DNA of 64,000 nucleotides from Janthinobacterium fluminis (GTDB taxonomy: Bacteria > Pseudomonadota > Gammaproteobacteria > Burkholderiales > Burkholderiaceae_D): assembly GCF_028595325.1 (NCBI RefSeq), contig NZ_JAQQXR010000003.1:124001-188000 (forward strand), read 5' to 3'. How positions within the stretch are numbered: the stretch's first letter is position 1; every line of letters begins with the position of its first letter. Shown piece by piece: positions 57,201 to 64,000 of this stretch. Both the position numbers and the translations under genes were made by a program. Under the pieces are notes generated by a model that saw nothing but the letters and a program-made list of their open reading frames with translations, did not search any database and was not told the origin of the DNA.

Positions 57201-59181
57201 TGCCCGTGGCGTAGCTGCCGCTGATGGTGGCGGCGAGGGGGCCGCCGCCGTTTTCCCCGACCAGGCCGCCGGCGCTGTTGCTGTTGGTGCCCACCCGGCC
57301 GCTGGCGTAGCTGTCGGCGATGCTGCCGCGGTTGGCGCCGACCAGGCCGCCGACGGTGCGGGCGCGGGCGTAGACGTTGGCGGAGGAGAAGCTGTTGACG
57401 ATGCTGCCGTTGTTGACGCCGGCCAAGCCGCCCACGGAGGCTTCGCCGCGGATGTCGCCGCCGGCGATGCCGACGTTGCGCACGCTGGCGCCGCTGCCCA
57501 CGTAGCCGAACAGGCCCACGCCGGTGTCTTGGCCGCGGGCGATGGTCAGTTGCTGGACGCTGTGGCCGAGGCCGTCGAACTGGCCGCTGAACTGGCCGCT
57601 GTTGCCGCCTAGGGGCTGGAAGCCGGCGCCGCCGTCCCAGTCCAGCGTGGCGGTGGCGTCGATGTCGGCGCCGAGCACATAGTTGCCGTCCAGTTTGCCG
57701 TTGATGCCCTGCAGGTCGGTGCCGCTGGCGCTGCCCGCCTGGCCCAGGGCGGTGATGACCGTGTAGTCGACGCGCGCGCCGTCCGAGCCGAGTTTGGTGC
57801 TGAAGTGTTCGCCGGCCGCCAGGTTCACGGGCGCCAGCACGCGGTAGACGGCGTTGTTGCCGGCCGCCACGGCGCCCTGGCCGTATTCGAGGGCCAGGCT
57901 GGCCGTGGCGGAGCCGTACAGGGGGGCGTTGATGTTGATGTTGCGTTCGGCGTTCAGGGTCAGCTTGTTGGCCGACCACGTGACGCTGTCGTTGACGTGG
58001 AGGTCGCCGGCGCCGGCGCTCCGGCCGGCGGTGCTCTGGATGGTCACGCTGCCGTGGCGCAGATTGTCCGACAGCGTGGCGCCGCTGATGTCGCCGCCGC
58101 TGGCGGCCACGGTGAAGTCGACGGGGTCGATCAGCCAGGTGCCGCTGGCGCCGGCCGGGGCGGCCGTGCTGATGCGGGCGCCGGCGTCCACCTTGACGCG
58201 GGCGGCGCTGGTTTCGATGAAGCCGCCGTTGCCGGCGCCGGGCGCGCCGGCGTCCAGCGTGCCGCTCACGTGGGTGCTGCCGGCCGCCATGCCGCCCAGC
58301 AGCACGATGCTGCCCTCGCGCTGCTCGACGGTGCGGGCCTCGATGACGCCGGTGTTGTTGACGACGCTGGCCAGCACGCTGTCGCGGGCGCCGGCGCTCA
58401 TGCGCACCAGGCCGCCGTCGGCGCGGATCAGGCCGCCGTTCTCGGCCAGCGCGTTCAGCGTGCTGTCGTCGATTTGCAGTTGCAGCAGGCGGTTGCCGGC
58501 GAAGGTCAGGGTGGCGGCGCTGCCGCCGCCCAGCGCGACCGCGCCGGCGCGGGCCTGGATGTCGCCGCGGTTGCTGACGCGGCGGCCCAGCAGGGCCACA
58601 TAGCCGCCGTCGGCGGCGCGGATGCTGCCCTCGTTGACGACGCCGCCCTCGCCCTTGCCGGCGAAGTGGCGGCGGGCGCCGTTGGCGCCGGCGTCGGCGA
58701 TGTCGAGCGTGGTGGCGACGAGGCCGCCGACGTCGACCTGGGCGCCGCGGCCGAACAGGATGCCGTTCGGATTGATCAGGTAGACCTGGCCGTTGGCGTT
58801 CAGGCGGCCGAGGATCTGCGTGCCGTTGCTGTCGAAGATGCGGTTGACGGCCAGCGCCGTGGCCGAGGGCTGGACGAAGTTGACGGTTTCGCCGGCGCCG
58901 ACGTTGAAGCTGTTCCAGTTCAAGCTCAGTTGCGCGCTGTTCTGGCGGATCGTCGTCGTCGCGCCGGACTGGCTGATGCTGCCGGCGCCGCCGACCACCT
59001 GGCCGCCGGCGGGGGCGGCCCAGGCGGCCGGGGCGGCCAGCGCCAGCGCGGCCAGGGCGGCCAGCTTGCGGCGCGTGCCCTTGCCGCGGCCGCGCGTCGT
59101 TTCGGCGACGGCGACCCAGGCGTTCAAGACGTGGCTCCAGACGAGGCGGTAAATGTGGTTCATCGATCCGTGGCGTTGCAT
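54241..59181 (-). CDS. TpsA exoprotein: filamentous-haemagglutinin domain with GLUG repeats
   Basis: 1646 residues from the ATG at 59181, which has AAGGA 8 bases upstream; the ATG at 59163 would start exactly at the extended signal peptide (MNHIYRLVWSHVLNAWVAVA). The TPS secretion domain spans about 55-330 (NSFNVGAGETVNFVQP, RIFDSNGTQILGRLNANGQV, INPNGILFGRGAQVDV). Two blocks of GLUG-type repeats follow (GGLVGENSGSI.NSYATG pattern, about 24-residue units), split near the MLLSEYRNHVRNAHQLQL segment. The end has an MBG/YDG-like domain (TADNIGKVYDARA) and a TPTPTPTP linker. It is probably a surface adhesin or matrix protein. Confidence 0.9.
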   Translation of the reverse strand: MQRHGSMNHIYRLVWSHVLNAWVAVAETTRGRGKGTRRKLAALAALALAAPAAWAAPAGGQVVGGAGSISQSGATTTIRQNSAQLSLNWNSFNVGAGETVNFVQPSATALAVNRIFDSNGTQILGRLNANGQVYLINPNGILFGRGAQVDVGGLVATTLDIADAGANGARRHFAGKGEGGVVNEGSIRAADGGYVALLGRRVSNRGDIQARAGAVALGGGSAATLTFAGNRLLQLQIDDSTLNALAENGGLIRADGGLVRMSAGARDSVLASVVNNTGVIEARTVEQREGSIVLLGGMAAGSTHVSGTLDAGAPGAGNGGFIETSAARVKVDAGARISTAAPAGASGTWLIDPVDFTVAASGGDISGATLSDNLRHGSVTIQSTAGRSAGAGDLHVNDSVTWSANKLTLNAERNININAPLYGSATASLALEYGQGAVAAGNNAVYRVLAPVNLAAGEHFSTKLGSDGARVDYTVITALGQAGSASGTDLQGINGKLDGNYVLGADIDATATLDWDGGAGFQPLGGNSGQFSGQFDGLGHSVQQLTIARGQDTGVGLFGYVGSGASVRNVGIAGGDIRGEASVGGLAGVNNGSIVNSFSSANVYARARTVGGLVGANRGSIADSYASGRVGTNSNSAGGLVGENGGGPLAATISGSYATGIVSGAAKIGGLVGNNSNGAVRDSYASATIRGGSSTGGLVGYNSGQIYTSYAASSIDVTGPDVGGLVGFNDFGRVSDSYWNIERSGQGESAGGTGLSDADMRTASSFSGFTFGTAPGASGWVIVDAKGTLNNAGDNPGATAPMLLSEYRNHVRNAHQLQLMLLAKDASYTLGASIDAAATAGRDVWSASGFVPVGRDNRDNQAGNADEHAFGGSFDGNGHTINALTINSPERDYVGLFGYTSPTSVIRNVGLLDAMVTGHFATGALAGSSAGLVSNSHASGEVHGTGRSTGGLVGENFHGTVERSHATATVNGADNRTGGLVGENFQGTISDSYASGAVSSTEDETGGLVGNNSGSIINSYATGAVSSERRDTGGLVGFNDKNATIHGSYASGAVSGKGRNVGGLVGGNSGAIGDSHASGTVSGGANRVGGLVGENEGLVSASHATGAVSGQQLVGGLVGDNSGSIDNSHASGNANAEGEGAGGLVGENSGAILASHASGAVRSMEQGAGGLAGFNTEKGSIRDSHASGAVSSDKKAGGLVGENSGVIGTSYATGNASGRKSIGGLAGANYGGGIDNSYATGTADASADNAGGLVGYNQGGSIANSYASGHATGDHDVGGLVGYNSTEDGDTAISLIRNSYATGGATGKTMTGALVGRNNGSIDSSFWNSTLQETGVGENNGTLKGVRGLSTAQLQSGASFAGWDMASAGGSNAVWRIYEGSTTPLLRSFLTQLTITADNIGKVYDARAHEGGLVNATYSRADAATSAQLFNRDRAYAGKVNVGKHGPALYSGQQGYDISYVNGTLTVTPATLTYRAAPSTFTAGQALTGLTGSVTGWLGNDTQATASSGTLRWSSDATSASPAGRHAIQGAGLSAENYVFVQAEGNATALTLAAVTPTPTPTPIAIPAATHTAVAQLQSDVLGSLTGSRPDALQLSPTITVSHAETAAPADATQVNTTVQIGSRGPALQIVLGGVKLPANTLNVNQ

Positions 59182-59362
59182 GCTGTCAATCCTTGATGGT
59201 GTGGAATGGTGGGGGCGCGGGCTGGCGCGGCGGGCAAGCGGTGCGGGCGCGCCGCGCCCGTTCCTATTGCCATCCGACATATTCTCGTGGCGAAAAGTTA
59301 TGTTAATTTCTTCAAGGAAAGATAGCAAAAAGCGCGGATTTAGAATCGAGCAAACCTGAGCG

Positions 59363-59387
59363 ATACCCGACTGATTTCGTCGGGTAT
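59363..59387 (-). terminator. Hairpin after the histidine kinase gene
   Basis: A 9-bp stem ATACCCGAC / GTCGGGTAT with a 7-base loop, 22 bases past the kinase stop on the minus strand. There is no strong T-run, so it is a weak or factor-aided terminator between the kinase and the TpsA promoter. Confidence 0.6.
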
Positions 59388-59408
59388 GCCAGGCGGCCCG
59401 ACGGCGCG

Positions 59409-61403
59409 CTAGGCCGGCAGGCGCAGGGCGAAGCGGATGGTGCCGTCGGCGCCGGCGCTGTCGAGCGCGACCTGGCCGCCGTGCAGCTCGGCGATGCGCT
59501 GCACCAGGTACAGGCCGAGTCCGGCGCCCGGCTTGTGCTGGGCTATGCGGCCGCGGAAGTATTTCTGGAACAGGCGCGGGATTTCATCGGCGGGCAGCGG
59601 CTCGCCGGCGTTGCTGACGCTGACCTGGACGCGGCCGTCGGCCAGCGTTTCGGCGCGCACGCGGATCGCCTGGACTTGCGGGGCGTGGCGGTCGGCGTTG
59701 CTGAGCAGATTGCGCAGGGCCACGCGCAGCAGGCCGGCGTCGGCCACCAGGCGCGCCGGCAGCGCCAGCAGGGTCGCCTCGACGCGTCCGGCCGGCCACT
59801 CGGCCAGCACGGCTTCCAGCAGGGCGCGCGGGTCGCAGGGCAGCGGGCGGAACGTCGCCGCGCTCGTCTCCATGCGGTCGGCGCTCAGGTATTCGTCGAC
59901 CAGGGCGGTCATGCGGCCGCTGGCCTCGCGCAGGTTCTGGCAGCGCTGCAGCGTCTTGTCCCTGGGCGCGTCCGGGTTGCGGGCGATTTGCTGGGCCGTC
60001 GTGTTGATGATGGCCAGCGGCGTGTGGAATTCGTGCGACACCATGGCGACGAAATCCTGCTGCTCTTCGCGGGTGCGGGTTTCCACTTCCAGGGCGGCGC
60101 GCAACTCGCCCTCCAGCGCGGCGCGCCGGCCGATCTCCTGTTGCAGGGCGGCCGTGCGCCGCGCCACCTGCTCTTCGAGGCGCTCGTTGAGTTCGCGCAC
60201 GGCTTGCACGGCCTGCGCCTGGGCCTGTTCCTTGGCGCGGCGCAGCCCGGCGTAGCGCCGGTTCAGCCGCAGGCTCATCAGCATCATGTGGACGAAGGCG
60301 CCCAGCGTGGCCGCGTGGTTGGTCCAGAAATTGGGCGGCAAGACGGCCATATTGCGCAGGAAGCTGACCAGCACGCCCGCGTAGAAGACGCCGAAGATCA
60401 GCAGGAAGGCGCGGGCCGGGCGGTGGCCGCGCAGCGCCAGCCACGTCGCCAGGCCGATGAAGAGCAGGATCAGCGGCAGCGCCGTGCGCTGCACGACGAG
60501 CACGCCGGCCGCATAGTCGCCGCCCAGCACCAGGGCCGCGCCGGCCAGCGCGGCGGCGGCGGTGACGGCGACGACGAGGCGGTTGAAGCGGGGCCACAGG
60601 GCCGGCAATTCCAGTTGCAGGGTGGAAAAGCGGGCGCCGACGGCCAGCGACAGGGCCATCGACACGCCCAGCATGGGGTCGGACAGGCCGTTCGGCATCG
60701 CGAAGATGTGCTGGGGGATGGCGATGGTCAGCGCCTCCGTCGTCGCGTTGGTCAGCACATACAGCAGATACCAGCCGCTGTGGGCCTCGCGCGTCATGCG
60801 CCAGAAGAAGATGTGGAACAGGATCAGCAACAGATAACTGCCGAACTGCAGGCCGTAATACAGGTATTCGCGGCGCGAGGATTCCTCGAAGGCGGCGCGC
60901 GGCCATAGCGCCAGCTCGGTCGACATGGCCTTCTTGCTGTGCAGGCGCACCAGCCAGCGCTCGGGCGGGCCGGCCTGCATGCGGACGGGAAACACCACCT
61001 GGCGCGCGTTGACGGGCCAGGCGGCGCGCGCGATGTCGGCGCCGGCCGCCTGCAGCGTCCAGCGGCCGGTGCCGTCCCAGCGGTAGAGCCTGGCGTCGTC
61101 GAGCACGGCGTTGCTAAAACGCAACGCCCATTCCTCGGGCGCGGCCGCCTCGCGCGCCACGTCCAGGCGCAGCCAGACGGCGTCGTCCGTGTAGCCGGCG
61201 CTGACGGCGCGGGGCAGCGCGCGCCAGCCGGGCGCGGCCAGCGCGGCGTCGGGGCCGAGGCGGCCGCCGGGGTCGCGCAGCATCAGCAGGTGGCCGCTGG
61301 CGGAAACTTGGCGGCCGTCGGCCGGCAGGGTCAGGGGCGCGGCCCGCCCCGCGGGGGCATGCAGGGCGGCCAGCAGCAGCAGGAGGGCGAACAGGATTTT
61401 CAT
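59409..61403 (-). CDS. 7TMR-DISM sensor histidine kinase
   Basis: 664 residues. A signal peptide and a periplasmic DISM extracellular 2 domain (about 25-170; YTDDAVWLRLDV) are followed by seven membrane helices (about 185-390; FGSYLLLILFHIFFWRM first). A coiled coil and a HisKA domain come next, with the phosphorylated His457 in MVSHEFHTPLAI, then an HATPase_c domain (LLSNADRHA, GAGLGLYLV). The ATG at 61403 is used because the signal peptide starts there; the frame remains open upstream only antisense to the response regulator. The DISM domain often binds carbohydrates. It is divergent from its probable regulator gene. Confidence 0.9.
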   Translation of the reverse strand: MKILFALLLLLAALHAPAGRAAPLTLPADGRQVSASGHLLMLRDPGGRLGPDAALAAPGWRALPRAVSAGYTDDAVWLRLDVAREAAAPEEWALRFSNAVLDDARLYRWDGTGRWTLQAAGADIARAAWPVNARQVVFPVRMQAGPPERWLVRLHSKKAMSTELALWPRAAFEESSRREYLYYGLQFGSYLLLILFHIFFWRMTREAHSGWYLLYVLTNATTEALTIAIPQHIFAMPNGLSDPMLGVSMALSLAVGARFSTLQLELPALWPRFNRLVVAVTAAAALAGAALVLGGDYAAGVLVVQRTALPLILLFIGLATWLALRGHRPARAFLLIFGVFYAGVLVSFLRNMAVLPPNFWTNHAATLGAFVHMMLMSLRLNRRYAGLRRAKEQAQAQAVQAVRELNERLEEQVARRTAALQQEIGRRAALEGELRAALEVETRTREEQQDFVAMVSHEFHTPLAIINTTAQQIARNPDAPRDKTLQRCQNLREASGRMTALVDEYLSADRMETSAATFRPLPCDPRALLEAVLAEWPAGRVEATLLALPARLVADAGLLRVALRNLLSNADRHAPQVQAIRVRAETLADGRVQVSVSNAGEPLPADEIPRLFQKYFRGRIAQHKPGAGLGLYLVQRIAELHGGQVALDSAGADGTIRFALRLPA

Positions 61404-61490
61404 GGCGACGCAGCTTAGCACGGCCGGCGCGCCGGCTGGGGCCGCCAATTTCCCGCCCGTCGGGCGGCGCCTATCGGTTATCCTTGCGCC

Positions 61491-62180
61491 ATGCTGAACC
61501 TCATTTTGCTTGAAGACGAAGCCGTGCTGCGGCAAGAACTGACCGAATTCCTTGGCGACTGCGGCTACTGCGTCAGCGCCGTCGCCGACCTGGCCGGCTT
61601 CCACGCCAGTTACGAACCGGCGCGCCACCGCATCGCCGTCATCGACCTGGGCTTGCCGGACGGCGAAGGCATGGCGCTGGTGCGCGCGCTGCGGCTTGAG
61701 GGCCAGCGCATCGGCATCGTCGTGTTCACGGCGCGCGGCGCCACGCAGGACAAGGTCAACGGACTGGGCGGCGGCGCCGACTACTACCTGCCCAAGAGCG
61801 CCGACCTGGACGAGCTGGCGGCGACGCTGAGCGCGCTGCGGCGCCGCATGGGCGAGCCGGCCGCAGCCGTGGCCGCGCCGTGGGTGCTGGAACTGGGGCC
61901 GCGCCGGCTGCTGCCGCCGGGCTTCGGCGCCATCGCCCTGTCGCAGCAGGACGTGACGGTGCTGCGCACGCTGATGGCCGAGCCGGAGCGCATCGTCAGC
62001 CGCCAGCAAATCGTCGAATCGCTGGGCGAGGATTTCCTCAGCTACGACCAGCGCCGGCTCGACACCCAGATCAGCCGCCTGCGCCGCAAGGCCGAGCAGG
62101 CCACCGGGCTGACGCTGCCGATCAACACGGCGCGCAACGCCGGCTACCGCTTTTACGCCGAAGCCGAAGTGCGGTCTTGA
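61491..62180 (+). CDS. OmpR-family response regulator
   Basis: 229 residues. The receiver domain has acidic residues in LLEDE, the phospho-accepting Asp52 in VIDLGLPDGEG, the Thr in VVFTARG and the Lys in YYLPKSADL. The C-terminal winged helix (about 130-225; LSQQDVTVLRTLMAEPERIV, LDTQISRLRRKAE) is complete. It faces the 7TM kinase gene across an 87-base gap and is its likely partner. TpsAB and the surrounding accessory genes are possible targets. Confidence 0.93.
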   Translation: MLNLILLEDEAVLRQELTEFLGDCGYCVSAVADLAGFHASYEPARHRIAVIDLGLPDGEGMALVRALRLEGQRIGIVVFTARGATQDKVNGLGGGADYYLPKSADLDELAATLSALRRRMGEPAAAVAAPWVLELGPRRLLPPGFGAIALSQQDVTVLRTLMAEPERIVSRQQIVESLGEDFLSYDQRRLDTQISRLRRKAEQATGLTLPINTARNAGYRFYAEAEVRS

Positions 62181-62187
62181 GCGCGGC

Positions 62188-62282
62188 CTGTGGATAAGCA
62201 TGTGGGCAAGCCGCGTATAAATGCTGGGCAAGTGCGGTATAAGTCTGTGCGCAAGCGCTGAACAAGCGGTGCATAAGTATGC
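62188..62282. repeat. Phased DnaA-box-like repeat array III
   Basis: Begins 9 bases after the response-regulator stop with a perfect TGTGGATAA (62189-62197), then about seven degenerate units 11-13 bases apart (TGTGGGCAAG, GCGTATAAA, TGGGCAAG, GGTATAAG, TGTGCGCAAG, GAACAAG, GCATAAG). It lies in the gap between the convergent regulator and AsnC genes. Confidence 0.8.
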
Positions 62283-62291
62283 GGGCCGGGC

Positions 62292-62765
62292 TCAAACGGC
62301 GATGCGCGTCTCGAACTTGCTGCGGAAGGTGGAGAAATAGGTTTTCACGTTGCGCACATTGGCGTGCGCGGCGAACAGGCGGTGCGCCAGCGCGTGGTAG
62401 GCCGGCATGTCGGCCAGCTGCACGATCAGCACGAAGTCCGGGCCGGGCGAGACGCGGTAGCATTGCAGCACGGCGCCGTCGCCGGCCACGTGGCGCTCGA
62501 ACTCCGCCATGCGCTCGGCCGCCTGGACGTCGAGCGTGATCTCGACGATGGCCGTCAGGCGCGCCCCCACCATCTGCGGCGCGACGATGGCGACCTGGCG
62601 CTCGATGACGCCGCTCTCGCTCAGGTGCTTGACGCGGCGCAAGCAGGTCGGCGCCGACACATGCACCTGCTGCGCCAGCTCGCTGTTGCTTTGCGACGCG
62701 TCAATTTGCAGGGCATTCAAGATGCGACGATCTACATCGTCGAGCAGTACGGCGGAGTCTGTCAT
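62292..62765 (-). CDS. Lrp/AsnC-family regulator next to glmS
   Basis: 157 residues. The N-terminal winged helix (VDRRILNALQIDASQSNSEL, then VHVSAPTCLRRVKHLSESG) and the RAM domain (CYRVSPGPDFVLIVQLADMP) are intact. It is divergent from glmS with palindromic sites in the gap, so it may regulate glmS and itself. The ligand is unknown; many AsnC proteins bind amino acids. Confidence 0.9.
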   Translation of the reverse strand: MTDSAVLLDDVDRRILNALQIDASQSNSELAQQVHVSAPTCLRRVKHLSESGVIERQVAIVAPQMVGARLTAIVEITLDVQAAERMAEFERHVAGDGAVLQCYRVSPGPDFVLIVQLADMPAYHALAHRLFAAHANVRNVKTYFSTFRSKFETRIAV

Positions 62766-62802
62766 GGGCGCGTCACCAATTCAAAAAGAAATCACTAAAA
62801 TT

Positions 62803-62886
62803 TGAAAGAATATTTCATGTGAAAATATGTGTGAAATATTCTTTCATATTCTATTGGATTTAGAAAGCATATTTCACGGCCTCTGC
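62803..62886. promoter_or_regulatory. Triple palindromic operator upstream of glmS
   Basis: TGAAAGAATATTTCA at 62803-62817, its exact reverse complement TGAAATATTCTTTCA at 62832-62846, and a third near-copy AGAAAGCATATTTCA at 62872-62886 in an AT-rich gap. Each unit is itself a partial palindrome (GAAA...TTTC). Sites of this kind suit the AsnC/Lrp regulator encoded alongside. Confidence 0.75.
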
Positions 62887-62928
62887 TTTACGATGCATCC
62901 ATTATCTATTTTCTAATCAGAGGCTCCC

Positions 62929-64000
62929 ATGTGCGGCATCGTCGGCGCAGTAGCGCAACGCAATATCACCCCCGTCCTGCTCGAAGGCTTGAAGCGCCTG
63001 GAATACCGCGGCTATGACTCCTGCGGCGTGGCGCTGCACGTGGACGGCCAGTTGCGCCGTTCGCGCAGCACCTCGCGCGTGGCCGACCTGGAACAACAGA
63101 TCGACAGCGCGACGCTGAGCGGCTTCACCGGCATCGCCCACACGCGCTGGGCCACGCACGGCGCGCCGGCCTCGCACAATGCCCACCCGCACTTCTCGCC
63201 CAGCGACGACAACGCCCGCGTCGGCCTGGTGCACAACGGCATCATCGAAAACCACGACGAACTGCGCGCCGAACTGACGGCCCTCGGCTATGTGTTCCAG
63301 AGCCAGACCGACACCGAAGTCATCGCCCACCTGGTCGAGCACATGTACAACGGCGACCTGTTCGACACCGTCCAGCAAGCCGTCAAGCGCCTGCACGGCG
63401 CCTACGCCATTGCCGTCTTCTGCCGCGAGGAACCGCACCGCGTCGTCGCCGCGCGCCAGGGCTCGCCGCTGATCGTCGGCCTGGGCCAGGGCGAGAACTT
63501 CGTCGCCTCGGACGCGATGGCGCTGGCCGGCACCACCGACCAGATCATCTACCTGGAAGAAGGCGACGTCGTCGACCTGCAACTGTCGCGCTGCTGGATC
63601 GTCGACGTCGACGGCAAGGCCGTCGAGCGCGAAGTCAAGACCGTGCACGCCCACACGGGCGCGGCCGAGCTGGGCCCGTACCGCCACTACATGCAAAAGG
63701 AAATCTTCGAACAGCCGCGCGTCATCGGCGACACCCTCGAAGGCGTCACCGGCATCATGCCGGAACTGTTCGGCGACAGCGCCTACAAGGTCTTCAAGCA
63801 GATCGACCGCGTGCTGATCCTTGCCTGCGGCACCAGCTACTACTCCGGCCTGACGGCCAAATACTGGATCGAGTCCGTCGCCAAGGTGCCCGTCAGCGTG
63901 GAAATCGCCAGCGAATACCGCTACCGCGACAGCGTGCCGCACCCGAACACCCTGGTCGTGACGATCTCGCAAAGCGGCGAGACGGCCGACACCCTGGCCG
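62929..64000 (+). CDS. glmS: Glucosamine-fructose-6-phosphate aminotransferase, N-terminal part
   Basis: The first 357 residues; the gene runs off the window. It starts [12 protein letters not shown], with Cys2 becoming the glutaminase nucleophile after Met removal. [33 protein letters not shown] and [13 protein letters not shown] are the glutaminase motifs, and the first SIS isomerase domain has [16 protein letters not shown] and [11 protein letters not shown]. It makes GlcN-6-P, the first committed step towards UDP-GlcNAc, completed by GlmM and GlmU. Confidence 0.97.
   Translation, partial: MCGIVGAVAQRNITPVLLEGLKRLEYRGYDSCGVALHVDGQLRRSRSTSRVADLEQQIDSATLSGFTGIAHTRWATHGAPASHNAHPHFSPSDDNARVGLVHNGIIENHDELRAELTALGYVFQSQTDTEVIAHLVEHMYNGDLFDTVQQAVKRLHGAYAIAVFCREEPHRVVAARQGSPLIVGLGQGENFVASDAMALAGTTDQIIYLEEGDVVDLQLSRCWIVDVDGKAVEREVKTVHAHTGAAELGPYRHYMQKEIFEQPRVIGDTLEGVTGIMPELFGDSAYKVFKQIDRVLILACGTSYYSGLTAKYWIESVAKVPVSVEIASEYRYRDSVPHPNTLVVTISQSGETADTLA

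Noticed and set aside
55000-57500. Dense short DNA repeats inside the TpsA gene considered as a tandem repeat array or CRISPR.
   Set aside because: They are in frame and encode the GLUG protein repeats.

Overview
This is a GC-rich (roughly two-thirds G+C) chromosomal window from a betaproteobacterium. Gene order and protein character point to Oxalobacteraceae of the Massilia / Duganella / Janthinobacterium type: mnmG-rsmG-parA-parB runs into atpIBEFHAGDC, and glmU, glmS, an AsnC regulator and PHB-degradation enzymes are nearby. No rRNA, tRNA or CRISPR array was seen.

Layout. 1-2.8 kb: the end of a secreted PHB depolymerase-like esterase, a PPK2 kinase, a CoA-binding protein and a maltoporin. 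3.3-9.9 kb: two divergent transcription units form a membrane/polyamine cluster. It holds a Tat-exported FAD amine-oxidase-like protein, a membrane-anchored aminopropyltransferase, a DUF350 protein, an SPFH-SHOCT protein, a DUF4178 protein, a tiny Gly-rich membrane protein and SAM decarboxylase. 10-11.8 kb: gamma-glutamyltransferase. 11.9-19 kb: the complete F1Fo ATP synthase operon. 19-23.9 kb: parB, parA, rsmG and mnmG with two parS sites. 23.9-33.7 kb: a 3-hydroxybutyrate oligomer hydrolase, a branched-chain-amino-acid-type ABC transporter, a GMC oxidoreductase and a nitronate monooxygenase.

33.7-35.1 kb has no genes and looks like the chromosomal origin. It contains three direct copies of a module made of three DnaA boxes at nearly identical spacing, followed by a TAC-triplet (DnaA-trio) tract and an AT-rich unwinding element. 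All 21 genes from 11.9 to 33.7 kb are transcribed away from it, and parS lies about 10 kb away, but dnaA is not in the window.

35.1-48.4 kb: an MTA/SAH nucleosidase-like gene, putA with a divergent Lrp-type regulator, a chemoreceptor, a LysR regulator, small housekeeping genes (ferredoxin, coaD, rsmD) and glmU. 48.4-62.3 kb: an accessory block between glmU and the AsnC/glmS pair. It contains a Fur-box-controlled FecI sigma factor, a FecR cut short at palindromic repeats, a TonB receptor with a signalling domain, a two-partner secretion pair with a GLUG-repeat exoprotein, and a 7TM histidine kinase with its response regulator. 62.3-64 kb: the AsnC regulator and the start of glmS, separated by a palindromic operator region.

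The most notable non-genic signals are the triplicated origin module, three arrays of about 11-12 bp phased DnaA-box-like repeats (48.5, 52.4 and 62.2 kb), two families of long palindromic repeats, and AT-rich iteron-like repeats upstream of parA.
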